Assembly (NCBI GenBank): GCA_002353525.1
Contig: DEJV01000002.1
Location: forward strand, 116,079-180,078
DNA from: Prevotella sp. UBA2739
GTDB taxonomy: Bacteria > Bacteroidota > Bacteroidia > Bacteroidales > Bacteroidaceae
Reading direction: 5' to 3'
Length of the DNA: 64,000 bases
The first letter of the stretch is position 1, and each line of letters begins with the position of its first letter. Below the pieces are notes generated by a model. That model did not search any database and had not been told where the DNA came from. It saw only the letters and a list, made by a program, of their open reading frames with translations. Made by a program: the position numbers and the translations under genes. Positions 25,074 through 34,496 of the stretch are shown here, in pieces.

Positions 25074-27221
25074 ATGGCAGCATTAGGAAAAATCAGAAGC
25101 AAAGGCGCCTTGCTCATTGGTATCATTGGCTTGGGTCTTTTTGCATTCATCGCCGAAGAGGCTGTTCGTTCATGCGAGTCAAGCCGTAACAATCAGCGCC
25201 AGCAGATTGGCGAAGTGCTGGGCGAGAAAATTGATGTACAAAACTTTCAGAAACTGATTGATGAGTACACTGATGTCATGAAGATGACACAAGGTCGTGA
25301 CAACCTGACGGATCAGGAGATGAACCAGGTGAAAGACATGGTCTGGAACCAGTATGTTCAGAACAAGCTTATTGCTGATGAGGCAAACAAACTTGGTCTC
25401 ACTGTGACGGATGGAGAAATGGAGAGCATTTTGAAGCAGGGTACTAACCCCATGCTGATGCAGACTCCTTTCGTTAACCAGCAGACAGGCCGTTTCGACG
25501 CAGAGCAGCTCAAGCAGTTCTTGGCTCAGTATAAGAACGTGAAGAATACGAACCCGCAGGCCGCTGAGCAGTACACACAGATTTACAACTATTGGACATT
25601 CGTTGAAAAGAATCTCCGTCAGCAGTTGCTCGCTCAGAAATACCAGAGCTTGCTCTCTCACTGTCTGATTTCCAACCCTGTTTCGGCTAAGGCCGCTTAT
25701 CAGGCTCAGACAGAGGAAAGCAGTATTCAGCTTGCCGCCTTCCCCTACAGCGATATTAAGGATGACGCTGTGAAGGTGAGCGATGCCGATATCAAGGCAA
25801 AGTTTGATGAGATGAAAGACCGTTTCAAGCAGTATGAAGAGACACGCGACATTAAGTATGTTGACTTGCAGGTTAAAGCTTCAGCCAACGACCGTGCAGC
25901 CTTGTTGAAGACTGTCACAGAGCAGGCTGCTCAACTTGCTCAAGCTGCTGATCCTTCAGAAATCGTTCGCAAGAGCGGTTCGCTGGTGAGCTATCTCGGA
26001 CTCCCTGTTACCAAGGCTGCATTCCCCTTCGACATTGCACAGAAGATTGACTCTATGGCAGTGGGACAGACTTCTGCTGTGAAAGAGAACACTCAGGACA
26101 ATACCTTCAATGTGATTAAGCTTATCTCTAAGGCTCAGTTGCCCGATTCTGTACAGTTCAGAGCTATTCAGGTGGGTGGCGCTACTATCGAAGAGGCACA
26201 CAAACGCGCAGACAGTATCTATACCGCACTTCAGGGTGGTGCTGACTTTGCTGCTATTGCTAAGGTGTATGGACAGACCGGCACAGAGAATTGGCTTACC
26301 TCTGCTCAGTATCAGAATTCTCCTTCTATCGACAAGGATACAAAGACCTATCTTGAGGCACTCACCAATATGGGTGTGAAGGAAATGCGCAATATCCAGA
26401 TGACCAGCGGTAACATCATCGTTCAGGTGCTCGACCGTAAGGCTATGACGACGAAGTATGTCGCAGCTGTTATCAAGAAAACCATCGACTTCTCGAAAGA
26501 TACTTATTCAGCTGCTTACAACAAGTTCTCACAGTTTGTCAGCGAGAGCCAGAATCTGGAGCAGCTTGAGAAGAACGCTCAGAAATACGGATTTAAAGTT
26601 CAGGAGCGTCCTGGTATGCGCAATTCAGAGCACTATGTGGCAGGTATCCCTGCTACACGTGATGCACTGAAGTGGATTTTCGAAGAGGCTAAGGAAGGCG
26701 GTATTTCACCGCTCTACGAGTGTGGCGAGAATGATCGCATGTTGGTTGTTGCAATGACCAAGGTACATCCTGTTGGTATGCGTTCATACAAAGATGCTCA
26801 GGTGAACGAATACTTGAAGAGCGAGGTGTTGAAAGACAAGAAGGCCGAGCAGATTCTGGCTAAGCTGAAAGGTGTGAACAGCATTGCTGCCGCCAAGCAG
26901 AAGGGTGCTAAGATAAGCGACGTAGACCAGATTACATTCTCTGCTCCTGTATTCCTTACCGCTACTGGTGCCAGCGAGCCTGCTTTGAGTGGTGCCGTTG
27001 CAGCAGTAAAGGCTGGTCAGTTCAGCAAGAATCCTGTGAAGGGTAATGCCGGCGTTTATCTCTTCCAAGTGAAAAACAAACACCAGCATACCGAGAACAA
27101 GTTCGATGCCAAGACGATGGAACAGCAGCTTCGTCAGAAGGCCATGCAGTATGCTGGCAACTTCATGCAGGAGTTGTTCCTCAATGCCAAGGTTGTTGAC
27201 AACCGTTACATGTTCTTCTAA
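25074..27221 (+). CDS. ppiD: Periplasmic peptidyl-prolyl isomerase/chaperone PpiD (SurA-N fold)
   Basis: 715 residues. One N-terminal membrane anchor (GALLIGIIGLGLFAFIAEEA) with the remainder periplasmic. The SurA-N-like chaperone region (~40-220) has the NQVKDMVWNQYVQNKLIADE helix; a parvulin-type PPIC domain lies around 350-460 (ADSIYTALQGGADFAAIAKV). PpiD helps fold outer-membrane and secreted proteins emerging from Sec. It follows the beta-barrel/lptC/CNNM cluster and ends at a strong terminator. Confidence 0.87.
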   Translation: MAALGKIRSKGALLIGIIGLGLFAFIAEEAVRSCESSRNNQRQQIGEVLGEKIDVQNFQKLIDEYTDVMKMTQGRDNLTDQEMNQVKDMVWNQYVQNKLIADEANKLGLTVTDGEMESILKQGTNPMLMQTPFVNQQTGRFDAEQLKQFLAQYKNVKNTNPQAAEQYTQIYNYWTFVEKNLRQQLLAQKYQSLLSHCLISNPVSAKAAYQAQTEESSIQLAAFPYSDIKDDAVKVSDADIKAKFDEMKDRFKQYEETRDIKYVDLQVKASANDRAALLKTVTEQAAQLAQAADPSEIVRKSGSLVSYLGLPVTKAAFPFDIAQKIDSMAVGQTSAVKENTQDNTFNVIKLISKAQLPDSVQFRAIQVGGATIEEAHKRADSIYTALQGGADFAAIAKVYGQTGTENWLTSAQYQNSPSIDKDTKTYLEALTNMGVKEMRNIQMTSGNIIVQVLDRKAMTTKYVAAVIKKTIDFSKDTYSAAYNKFSQFVSESQNLEQLEKNAQKYGFKVQERPGMRNSEHYVAGIPATRDALKWIFEEAKEGGISPLYECGENDRMLVVAMTKVHPVGMRSYKDAQVNEYLKSEVLKDKKAEQILAKLKGVNSIAAAKQKGAKISDVDQITFSAPVFLTATGASEPALSGAVAAVKAGQFSKNPVKGNAGVYLFQVKNKHQHTENKFDAKTMEQQLRQKAMQYAGNFMQELFLNAKVVDNRYMFF

Positions 27222-27251
27222 AGTCTAAGTTTCTCTTATCAGGATAAAACC

Positions 27252-27297
27252 AACGAGGCCTGCAGATGTATCAAAATCTGTAGGCCTCGTTATTTTT
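27252..27297. terminator. Terminator between ppiD and fbp
   Basis: AACGAGGCCTGCAGAT (27252-27267) pairs with ATCTGTAGGCCTCGTT (27276-27291) with one mismatch, followed by ATTTTTA. Serves ppiD, and may also stop convergent fbp transcription. Confidence 0.85.
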
Positions 27298-27357
27298 ATG
27301 TCTTTTTTAGAAACGGTGTTGCCATAGAAAGAAACGGTGTCCGTTTCATGGCAAAGC

Positions 27358-29373
27358 CTATGGTCGGGCTTCTTTCAGAATACCGTGGCGGTAGGCATAG
27401 AGCAATTCTTCTAAATCTGAAATTTGTTTCTTCAGATCAGCCCCCTTGTCGGTATCGGCTACCAGCATTCGGCGGTTGGCCATCTCAACAATCTGGATGG
27501 TGCTCTTGATGTCGGTTCCACGCTGGATGGCATCGCGTGCACTGGTGAAAGGCTCGTGCTGTACTAGCTGGAAACCACGGCTATGATAGACCAATGTATA
27601 TCCGGCAATGCCAGTCTCCTTATGATAGGCTTGCGAGAATCCTCCGTCGATAACCATCAGTTTGCCATTCGCCTTGATGGGGTTCTCTCCCTCTGCAGCA
27701 TGAACAGGCACATGACCGTTGATGATATGCCGGTTTTCGCCTGTCACACCGAAGGCGTCGAGTATCTGGTCACAAATCTGTTCATTGTCGCGCATCTTGA
27801 AGTAGTTGCCTTTCTCTTCCTTGTAGGTGGTTTTATCTTTGAGGAAATAGCGTTCGAAGGTAGCCATTTTCGATTTGTCGAAGAGAATACTGTCTTTGCC
27901 GCACCACAGATAGAGGAAGTAGTCGATGGCATATTGCTTCTCAAAGGGATCAGAGTCGGCCTGGAAGGCTGTACGGATGAGCATGCCCGTCTGGTGCATG
28001 AGTTGCATTCCGCTGTACCGTTTAGCAGGAACAGTTACACCATTGTGTTCGTGTGCTGGCATAATCTCCACCTCCTTGAGCGTCCCATCGTCGTTGAGGG
28101 GGACAGAGGCATGGAAAAGCAGGTTGTTGTTGTAGATGGCATACATACACCCGTGTCCCCGCATGATGCGCATGTGTTTGTGCAGCTTTTCGCTGACCAT
28201 GAATGAGTGGTGCAGACGTTTCATCAGTTCTTTCTCCTCCGTAGTGAGCTCGTTGGGGTGGGCTGGATCGATTGTGGGGAAATGGCAGCTTTTCATTTCA
28301 TACTCCTTGCCGTCGATGATGCAGACACCCCGCTCGTAGTCGATGTTGTTAAAGAGTTCTCTGTCACGCATCTTCCATTCAGGATGCTGCTCGAAGTATT
28401 GTGCCTCTACCTTAAACTGCATCACGGCAATGGCCTTGTGCATGAGTGCCGTAAGGCGAACACTCTTTTCGTCCATGTGAGCGCTTCCTCCAGACAGTTT
28501 GGGTATGAACTCCTCACAAGGGTCATCACCATATACCTCCATGGCGAAAGTAGCTAGTGGCAGCAGGTTGATGCCGTAGCCCTCTTCGAGCGTGGCCAGG
28601 TTGGCATAGCGCAGCGATAATCGGATTACGTTACAGATGCAGGCGTCGTTACCTGCCGCAGCACCCATCCACAGAATGTCGTGGTTGCCCCACTGTATGT
28701 CCCAGTGTTTGCGCGAGGCCATGGTATCCATGATGATATGTGCGCCTGGTCCGCGGTCGTAGATGTCGCCTAAGATATGTAGATAGTCGATGGCCAGGTT
28801 TTGTATCACGTTGGCGATAGCACAGATAAAGTCGTCTGCCCGCCGTGTGGAGATAATCGTTTGGATAATCTGGTTCACGTAAGCCGTTTTGTTACTGTCC
28901 TCAGTTCGCTCGTGAAGCAGTTCCTCAATAATATAGGAGAAATCGGCAGGTAGCGACTTGCGGACTTTCGAACGGGTGTATTTACTCGAAACGTCACGGC
29001 ATACACGCACCAGCCGGTTCAGGGTGATGTGATACCAGTCGTTAAGATCCTCCTCTGTATTTTTAACGATTTCCAGTTTCTGCTCTGGATAATAGATGAG
29101 GGTGCAGAGTTCCCGCTTTTCGGCTTCACGTAGTTCGTTGCCGAAGATTTCGTTTACTTTTCGCTTGATGTTTCCCGAAGCGTTTTTCAGCACATGCTGG
29201 AATGCTTCGTATTCACCGTGGATGTCGGCCAGAAAGTGTTCTGTGCCTTTTGGTAGGTTGAGTATCGCTTGCAGATTAATAATTTCTGTACTGGCGTCGG
29301 CTATCGTGGGGAACGACTGTGCCAGCAGTTCCAGATATCGCAAGTCTTGTTCGATGTTGTACTTTTTCGTCAT
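27358..29373 (-). CDS. fbp: Fructose-1,6-bisphosphatase, class III
   Basis: 671 residues from ATG 29373 (MTKKYNIEQDLRYLELLAQS, the usual start in Bacteroidales). An upstream ATG at 29415 overlaps the preceding stop (ATGA) and cannot be excluded. Family III motifs: ASTEIINLQAILNLPKGTEH, FLADIHGEYEAF (metal-binding Asp-His), LHILGDIYDRGPG, QWGNHDILWMGA and INGHVPVHAAEGENP, a metallophosphoesterase-like fold. It makes fructose-6-phosphate in gluconeogenesis. It is last in a long same-strand gene run starting at valS. Confidence 0.95.
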   Translation of the reverse strand: MTKKYNIEQDLRYLELLAQSFPTIADASTEIINLQAILNLPKGTEHFLADIHGEYEAFQHVLKNASGNIKRKVNEIFGNELREAEKRELCTLIYYPEQKLEIVKNTEEDLNDWYHITLNRLVRVCRDVSSKYTRSKVRKSLPADFSYIIEELLHERTEDSNKTAYVNQIIQTIISTRRADDFICAIANVIQNLAIDYLHILGDIYDRGPGAHIIMDTMASRKHWDIQWGNHDILWMGAAAGNDACICNVIRLSLRYANLATLEEGYGINLLPLATFAMEVYGDDPCEEFIPKLSGGSAHMDEKSVRLTALMHKAIAVMQFKVEAQYFEQHPEWKMRDRELFNNIDYERGVCIIDGKEYEMKSCHFPTIDPAHPNELTTEEKELMKRLHHSFMVSEKLHKHMRIMRGHGCMYAIYNNNLLFHASVPLNDDGTLKEVEIMPAHEHNGVTVPAKRYSGMQLMHQTGMLIRTAFQADSDPFEKQYAIDYFLYLWCGKDSILFDKSKMATFERYFLKDKTTYKEEKGNYFKMRDNEQICDQILDAFGVTGENRHIINGHVPVHAAEGENPIKANGKLMVIDGGFSQAYHKETGIAGYTLVYHSRGFQLVQHEPFTSARDAIQRGTDIKSTIQIVEMANRRMLVADTDKGADLKKQISDLEELLYAYRHGILKEARP

Positions 29374-29411
29374 TACTTCTAGGTTTAATGGTATTATTAT
29401 GTTTTGTATAT

Positions 29412-30551
29412 TCATTTTGTTGACAACAGAGGCATGAATCCCTCGGTAAGCATAAGCATGGAGGCGAGCGTCTGTTGCAAGGTGAGGGTATAGTCGTAGA
29501 GTCCAGCGTCTTTCAGCATACGTGCCAGTTTGTCTTCGTCAAACTCCTCATATCTGAAGAGTTCGTAAATCTCTGTCAGGTGCTTGCGGCTGAGCGTTGC
29601 TTTCTGCATCTCATAAGCTGTATTTGCAATCATACGGCAGATTGTAAGCTCGGGGCAATTGCCGTAGTCATCTCTGAGATGCTTGAATTTTGTGGTCAAT
29701 GTGCTGTCGAGCAGCTTCTCACGTTCTAATGGCTGGCGTGCCTTAGGCAGCCGTGGAGCAAAACGGCTGATGGTTGCTATATTGATGTCGGGTGCGTTCA
29801 GATGGAGTCTGCTGATGGCTTTCTCCACCAAATTGAGCACATTCTCCTCGTCGGCATGTATTAACAACCTTCGCCACTCCTCATTGGTGAGTGCCTCAAC
29901 GAGCGAGTGTTGTCTTTCGTCAAGATGGATATCATTCTCGTGATGTGCCACGCCCACCATGAGCAGTATATCCTCTGCCTCGCGCGTATCCTTTGTCATC
30001 AGCATCCATGCATTGCTATCTATCACTTTACGATAGAGTCGTAGGGTTTGCCTGACCATCTCCTCGTTCGTGATTTCATTGCTCACGATGCTGTTGCGTA
30101 TCAGTTCTATACGTTTGTTCCATGGATGCCGGGCTTGCACCTTGTTATTCCACGAGAGTTCCTGCATGCTGCGTTGTTCAATCTCTCCCTCAACGATGAT
30201 GGCATCCGCATTACATATCATCTCGTGTTGGAAGAGCAGCAGCTTGGGCAGTTTCTCGTTCAGGTAGTTATGGTCTACACACCAAGGGTCCATCTTCCCA
30301 TGGGGCGATACCACCACAGGGATGTTCTGGCCGTGCGCCCATTTGGCCATGAGTGCCGACGTTCGGTTCCAGCAATCGTGAATGTGCACAAGGTCGGGTT
30401 TGAACTCCTCTGCCTGTTTCTGGTAGTTGTTGCCATTGGTGATGAGTCTCACCTCGGCCTCATGAGCCATAAGGCTGAGCAGTGCTGACAAGTATTTGGA
30501 AGTGACATCAGCACTGTCGTTGTTTTGTAGGCAGAAGTGTAGTATTCTCAT
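29412..30551 (-). CDS. Glycosyltransferase-like protein with unusual C-terminal half
   Basis: 379 residues. The first ~165 look like the N-terminal Rossmann half of a GT-B (GT4) enzyme: MRILHFCLQNNDSADVTSKY, PDLVHIHDCWN, PVVVSPHGKMDPW, ADAIIVEGEIEQRS, RIELIRNSIV. The rest (~175-379) lacks the usual nucleotide-sugar-binding ExxxxG motif; instead it is helical and charged (ERQHSLVEALTNEEWRRLLI, YELFRYEEFDEDKLARMLKD). So it is either a divergent transferase or a repurposed GT-B domain. It lies 38 bases after a short GT2-like gene, and its stop overlaps an ATG of the fbp frame. Confidence 0.65.
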   Translation of the reverse strand: MRILHFCLQNNDSADVTSKYLSALLSLMAHEAEVRLITNGNNYQKQAEEFKPDLVHIHDCWNRTSALMAKWAHGQNIPVVVSPHGKMDPWCVDHNYLNEKLPKLLLFQHEMICNADAIIVEGEIEQRSMQELSWNNKVQARHPWNKRIELIRNSIVSNEITNEEMVRQTLRLYRKVIDSNAWMLMTKDTREAEDILLMVGVAHHENDIHLDERQHSLVEALTNEEWRRLLIHADEENVLNLVEKAISRLHLNAPDINIATISRFAPRLPKARQPLEREKLLDSTLTTKFKHLRDDYGNCPELTICRMIANTAYEMQKATLSRKHLTEIYELFRYEEFDEDKLARMLKDAGLYDYTLTLQQTLASMLMLTEGFMPLLSTK

Positions 30552-30589
30552 CGTGTGTGTTGTGTATGATATGTACGTGGTAGGTTCTT

Positions 30590-31153
30590 TTATGCGCTAT
30601 ACAGATGGCACTTGGCCAGCAGATACTTCAGTCGTGTCAGCCACATGCCTTTGGCAAACCATGCAGGAGAGGCATAGCAGCTGCATACAAAGTTCAAGTT
30701 CTCGTCGAAGTGGTCGCGCTCCAAGAAAAGGTCTCTGTTCAGTTGTATGCAATCTTCGTCGTTTGCGAAATCAATTCCTTTGCCCGTGCGTCGTACGAGC
30801 CTGCGGTGGCGCTGCTCGTTGGCGAAACGGCTGAAGGGAGTGAAGGTAGGGTAGAGGGGGTCGAAAAATACGACATCCTTGTTTGCGGCAGCTTTTACGC
30901 CCAGCGTAATGGCTATCTTCTGTGTGTCCATGCGCCGGGCAGAGTCGGGCACGAAGGTTGCCTTGAGATTCGGATATTGTGGATGCATTCGCTCCAGCAG
31001 GTTGTCCGACTCTTTCTTCCCTTTAGCAACCACCACAATCACCTCGCAGCCAGCATGTTGTTCTGTCTGCGGTAACAAGCGCTGGAGCATTTGCTCCAGC
31101 AGCTCGGTGTCGTCGTGGTCGATGATGACCATTGAATAGTTTTCGTTGTCCAT
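30590..31153 (-). CDS. Short GT2-like (GT-A fold) protein
   Basis: 187 residues. SMVIIDHDDTELLEQMLQRL and CEVIVVVAKGKKESDN resemble the start of a GT-A family 2 glycosyltransferase, and KIAITLGVKAAANKDVVFFD the region that leads to the DxD metal motif, but here the Asp is followed by PLYPTF. It is short for an active enzyme and C-terminal acceptor-binding elements are reduced to LNFVCSCYASPAWFAKGMWL. The gene begins 3 bases after lysA. It may modify a cell-surface glycan with its GT-B-like neighbour, or be non-catalytic. Confidence 0.6.
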   Translation of the reverse strand: MDNENYSMVIIDHDDTELLEQMLQRLLPQTEQHAGCEVIVVVAKGKKESDNLLERMHPQYPNLKATFVPDSARRMDTQKIAITLGVKAAANKDVVFFDPLYPTFTPFSRFANEQRHRRLVRRTGKGIDFANDEDCIQLNRDLFLERDHFDENLNFVCSCYASPAWFAKGMWLTRLKYLLAKCHLYSA

Positions 31154-31156
31154 TCG

Positions 31157-32314
31157 TTATAATTCCTCAGTAATATATCCTTTCGGCAATTTCCGGCAGT
31201 TATATTGGCTTGCCATGATTTCGCCGTAGGCACCCGCCGATCGGATAGCCAGCAGGTCGCCCCTGTGGATGGCGTTCAGGTCCATTGCTTTCACGAAGAC
31301 GTCGCTCGATTCGCAGATGGGGCCCACCACGTCGTAGGTTTCCTTGGGTTCGTCGCTACTGATGTTTTCTATTTTGTGGTATGCCTGATAAAGCGCTGGG
31401 CGGATGAGGTCCGTCATGCCTGCATCAACGATGGCAAACTGCTTGACAGCACCTTTTTTCACGTAGAGCGTGCGTGTGATGAGCGTTCCCATCTGGGCTA
31501 CCACGGCGCGTCCCAGCTCGAAGTGCAATGTCTGTCCGGGGCGCAGCTTCAGGTGACGAGCATACGTGTCGAAGTAGGCTTTGAAGTCGGGCACCGGCAC
31601 ACGGTTGGGATGCTGGTAATCGATACCGAGCCCACCGCCCACGTTAATGTTCTCCACCTTGATGTGATGGCGTTCCAACTGTATCTGCAGGTCGTTGATG
31701 CGGTTGCAGAGCGTGCGGAAATCGCCCATGTCGAGTATCTGGCTGCCGATGTGGAAATGCAGTCCCACAAACTTCACATTCTTCATGCTGGCAGCCTTTT
31801 CGATGGAACTCTCCATGTCGCCCATGGCAATACCAAATTTGTTTTCGGCAAGACCGGTGGTGATGTTGGCATGCGTGTGTGCCCCCACGTCGGGGTTGAT
31901 GCGGAATGCCACTCGTGCTATTTTTCCTTTTGCCGCAGCCAGTTGGTTGATGACTTCCAGTTCCGGAATGCTCTCTACGTTGAAGCAGAAGATGTCTTTC
32001 TCCAGTCCCAGATTGATTTCCCAGTCGCTTTTGCCCACTCCAGCATATACGATTTTATTTGCTGGGAATCCTGCTTTGACAGCTGCCTCTATCTCACCAC
32101 CGCTCACACAGTCGGCTCCTAGTCCTGCCTGACAGATAATGTTCAGCACCTTTGGGTTTGCGTTTGCCTTCACGGCATAGTGCACACAGTAGCCCTCGTG
32201 CTTGCCCGCCTCGCGGTTGATGCTATCTAGTGTAGTGCGGAGAATTTGTGTGTCGTAATAGTAGAAGGGGGTCTCCATCCCCTTGAATCTCTCCGTTGGG
32301 AAAATACCTTTCAT
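31157..32314 (-). CDS. lysA: Diaminopimelate decarboxylase
   Basis: 385 residues from ATG 32314. A fold-III PLP enzyme: TPFYYYDTQILRTTL, PLP-lysine block VHYAVKANANPKVLN, LGADCVSGGEIEAA, KFVGLHFHIGSQI, VGGGLGIDY and the catalytic GPICESSDVF Cys. It makes lysine from meso-diaminopimelate. It lies 31 bases after lysC, so the pair codes for the first and last steps of the lysine route. The reading frame is open 16 codons further upstream, but those codons overlap no plausible start context. Confidence 0.95.
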   Translation of the reverse strand: MKGIFPTERFKGMETPFYYYDTQILRTTLDSINREAGKHEGYCVHYAVKANANPKVLNIICQAGLGADCVSGGEIEAAVKAGFPANKIVYAGVGKSDWEINLGLEKDIFCFNVESIPELEVINQLAAAKGKIARVAFRINPDVGAHTHANITTGLAENKFGIAMGDMESSIEKAASMKNVKFVGLHFHIGSQILDMGDFRTLCNRINDLQIQLERHHIKVENINVGGGLGIDYQHPNRVPVPDFKAYFDTYARHLKLRPGQTLHFELGRAVVAQMGTLITRTLYVKKGAVKQFAIVDAGMTDLIRPALYQAYHKIENISSDEPKETYDVVGPICESSDVFVKAMDLNAIHRGDLLAIRSAGAYGEIMASQYNCRKLPKGYITEEL

Positions 32315-32345
32315 TGGGTTTTGTGTTGTGTGGTTCGTGTAGGAT

Positions 32346-33662
32346 CTATTTAAACAGCTCATTGCTCAAGTTCTGGAGCGCGCGTTTTTTGTCGGCTCCG
32401 CGAATCAGGAAAGAGATGTTATAGTTGGAACCACCATACGAGATCATGCGCACGGGGATGTCGCGCATGGCATCGGTGGCACGGGTCTCGAAGCCCACGT
32501 TGCTCCAGTCGAGGTCTCCCACCACACAAATGATGCACATGTCAGAGTCTACCGTTACGGTGCCGTATTTCTTCAGCTCGTCTACGATCTCGTTCAGGTG
32601 TGCGTCGTTGTCGATGCTCATGGATACGCCCACCTCTGAGGTGGCTACCATGTCGATAGCAGTCTGGTAACTCTCGAAAATCTCGAACACCTTGCGCAGG
32701 AAGCCAGTGGCCAGCAGCATGCGGCTCGACTTGATCTTAATGGCTGTGATGTTGTCTTTGGCAGCCACGGCCTTGATCTTTCCCCTGACGGTCACATTGT
32801 CGATAATGGTGCCGGGAGCATCGGGTTCCATGGTGTTCTTCAGACGTACTGGTATACCAGCGTATTTGGCAGGTTGCACACAGGTGGGGTGCAGAATCTT
32901 TGCACCGAAATAGGCCAGCTCGGCAGCTTCGTCGAAGTGCAGTTGGCGCACGGCTTCGGTCTTCTCCACCACGCGCGGATCGTTGTTGTGCATGCCGTCG
33001 ATATCGGTCCATATCTGTATCTCCTCAGCATTGAGAGCTGCACCCACGAGCGATGCGGTATAGTCGCTGCCGCCTCGTTGCAGGTTGTCTACCTCGCCAT
33101 AGGCATTGCGGCAGATAAACCCTTGGGTGATATACACCTGATGGCCCTCATCGGCTTTCATGATGTTGCTCAGCTTCTCCTTGATGTAGTTGGGGTCGGG
33201 CTCGGCATTCTTATCGGTGCGCATAAAGTCGAGCGCATTCAGCAGCACGGCGTCGAATCCTTGCTCCTTCAGATAGTTCACCACCATGTTGGTGCTCATG
33301 ATTTCTCCTTGTGCTACGATGTTTTTCTCCTCGAAGCTGGTGAACAGCTCTTTGGTGAACGACCGCAGGTATTTGAACTCTTCAGCCAGGAACTCGCGTG
33401 TGGCTTTCTTGCATTCATCGGTAGAGTAGAGATTCTCCACATGCTGCATATAAGTGGTTTCCAGACGGTTGATGACCTCATTGGCACCGTCGGTGTTCTT
33501 TTTATAGAGGTAGTTGGCTATCTCAACCAGTGAGTTTGTTGTTCCCGACATGGCCGAGAGTACTACGAAAACGGGTTCTCCACTTTTTGTCACTAACGAG
33601 GCAACCCCCTTCATGCGCTCTGGTGAGCCTACTGAGGTTCCTCCGAATTTCATTACAATCAT
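32346..33662 (-). CDS. lysC: Aspartate kinase
   Basis: 438 residues. Kinase domain with VMKFGGTSVGSPERMKGVAS, QRGGSDYTASLVGAALNAEE and WTDIDGMHNNDPRVV; two C-terminal ACT domains (~300-438; TAIKIKSSRMLLATGFLRKV, VSMSIDNDAHLNEIVDELKK) that usually bind lysine for feedback inhibition. Monofunctional, with no homoserine dehydrogenase domain. Followed at 31 bases by lysA. Confidence 0.95.
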   Translation of the reverse strand: MIVMKFGGTSVGSPERMKGVASLVTKSGEPVFVVLSAMSGTTNSLVEIANYLYKKNTDGANEVINRLETTYMQHVENLYSTDECKKATREFLAEEFKYLRSFTKELFTSFEEKNIVAQGEIMSTNMVVNYLKEQGFDAVLLNALDFMRTDKNAEPDPNYIKEKLSNIMKADEGHQVYITQGFICRNAYGEVDNLQRGGSDYTASLVGAALNAEEIQIWTDIDGMHNNDPRVVEKTEAVRQLHFDEAAELAYFGAKILHPTCVQPAKYAGIPVRLKNTMEPDAPGTIIDNVTVRGKIKAVAAKDNITAIKIKSSRMLLATGFLRKVFEIFESYQTAIDMVATSEVGVSMSIDNDAHLNEIVDELKKYGTVTVDSDMCIICVVGDLDWSNVGFETRATDAMRDIPVRMISYGGSNYNISFLIRGADKKRALQNLSNELFK

Positions 33663-33719
33663 AGTCGTCTGTATTAATTTTTTGTTATTAATTTCCTGTT
33701 CATGTGCAGCCTTGGCAGG

Positions 33720-34427
33720 TTAGTCCTCGGCTTCTTCAGAGAGGTCGAGTTTGGTGTAGTCTTTCGTTACATCGTGCATGTAGCCGTCTTTGCAACGGTA
33801 TACGATACCCGGATACTTGTCGAGCATAGGAATGTTGTGGGTAGTCATGACCACAGCCGTTCCGCTCATGCTGATTTGTTTCAGCAGCTCCACAATGTTG
33901 GATGCCGTCTCGGGGTCAAGGTTGCCCGTAGGCTCGTCGGCAATAATCACCTTGGGCTTGTTGAGCAGGGCCCGTGCAATGGCGATGCGTTGCTGCTCGC
34001 CTCCTGAGAGCTCATGCGGCATCATCTGCTTTTTGTCGCTCATGCCTACCGCCTCGAGCACCTCGTCGATGCGCTCGTAGATTTTAGATTTTTCTTTCCA
34101 TCCAGTAGCCATCAGCACGAACTTCATGTTCTTCTCTACACTACGATCGTGCAGCAGCTGGAAGTCCTGGAAGATGATGCCCATCTCCCTGCGCAAGGCA
34201 GGAATGTCCTTTCGGCGCAGGTCCATGAGGTTTCTTCCCAATACTTCGGCTTTCTCGGCCTCTTCGATGTCCAGCTCGCAATACATGGTTTTCAGCAGCG
34301 AGCTCTTTCCCGAGCCCACCTTACCTATTATATATATGAACTCCCCCTCGTCGGCATGGAAGTTCACATCTTCAAGAACACATACGTCTTCTTGATATAC
34401 TTTCACGTTCTTATATTCTATCAGCAT
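33720..34427 (-). CDS. ftsE: Cell-division ATP-binding protein FtsE
   Basis: 235 residues. Walker A GKVGSGKSS, Q-loop MGIIFQDFQLLHDRSVEKN (the FtsE-typical block), signature ELSGGEQQRIAIARALLNKP, Walker B VIIADEPTGNLD and H-loop MTTHNI. With FtsX it regulates peptidoglycan hydrolases at the septum. ftsX is not next to it. A short acidic C-terminal tail (LDLSEEAED) is present. Confidence 0.88.
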   Translation of the reverse strand: MLIEYKNVKVYQEDVCVLEDVNFHADEGEFIYIIGKVGSGKSSLLKTMYCELDIEEAEKAEVLGRNLMDLRRKDIPALRREMGIIFQDFQLLHDRSVEKNMKFVLMATGWKEKSKIYERIDEVLEAVGMSDKKQMMPHELSGGEQQRIAIARALLNKPKVIIADEPTGNLDPETASNIVELLKQISMSGTAVVMTTHNIPMLDKYPGIVYRCKDGYMHDVTKDYTKLDLSEEAED

Positions 34428-34496
34428 ATCTATATGGTGTTAGCTAATCGTCTTTCCGGATTCTTTTCTGCTCAGGGAGTATGGCTCCCGTTCGCT

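Noticed and set aside
31205..32122. ~300-residue open frame antisense to lysA
   Set aside because: Shadow of a GC-rich codon third position; repeated Val/His/Leu-rich text with no domain, opposite a certain gene.
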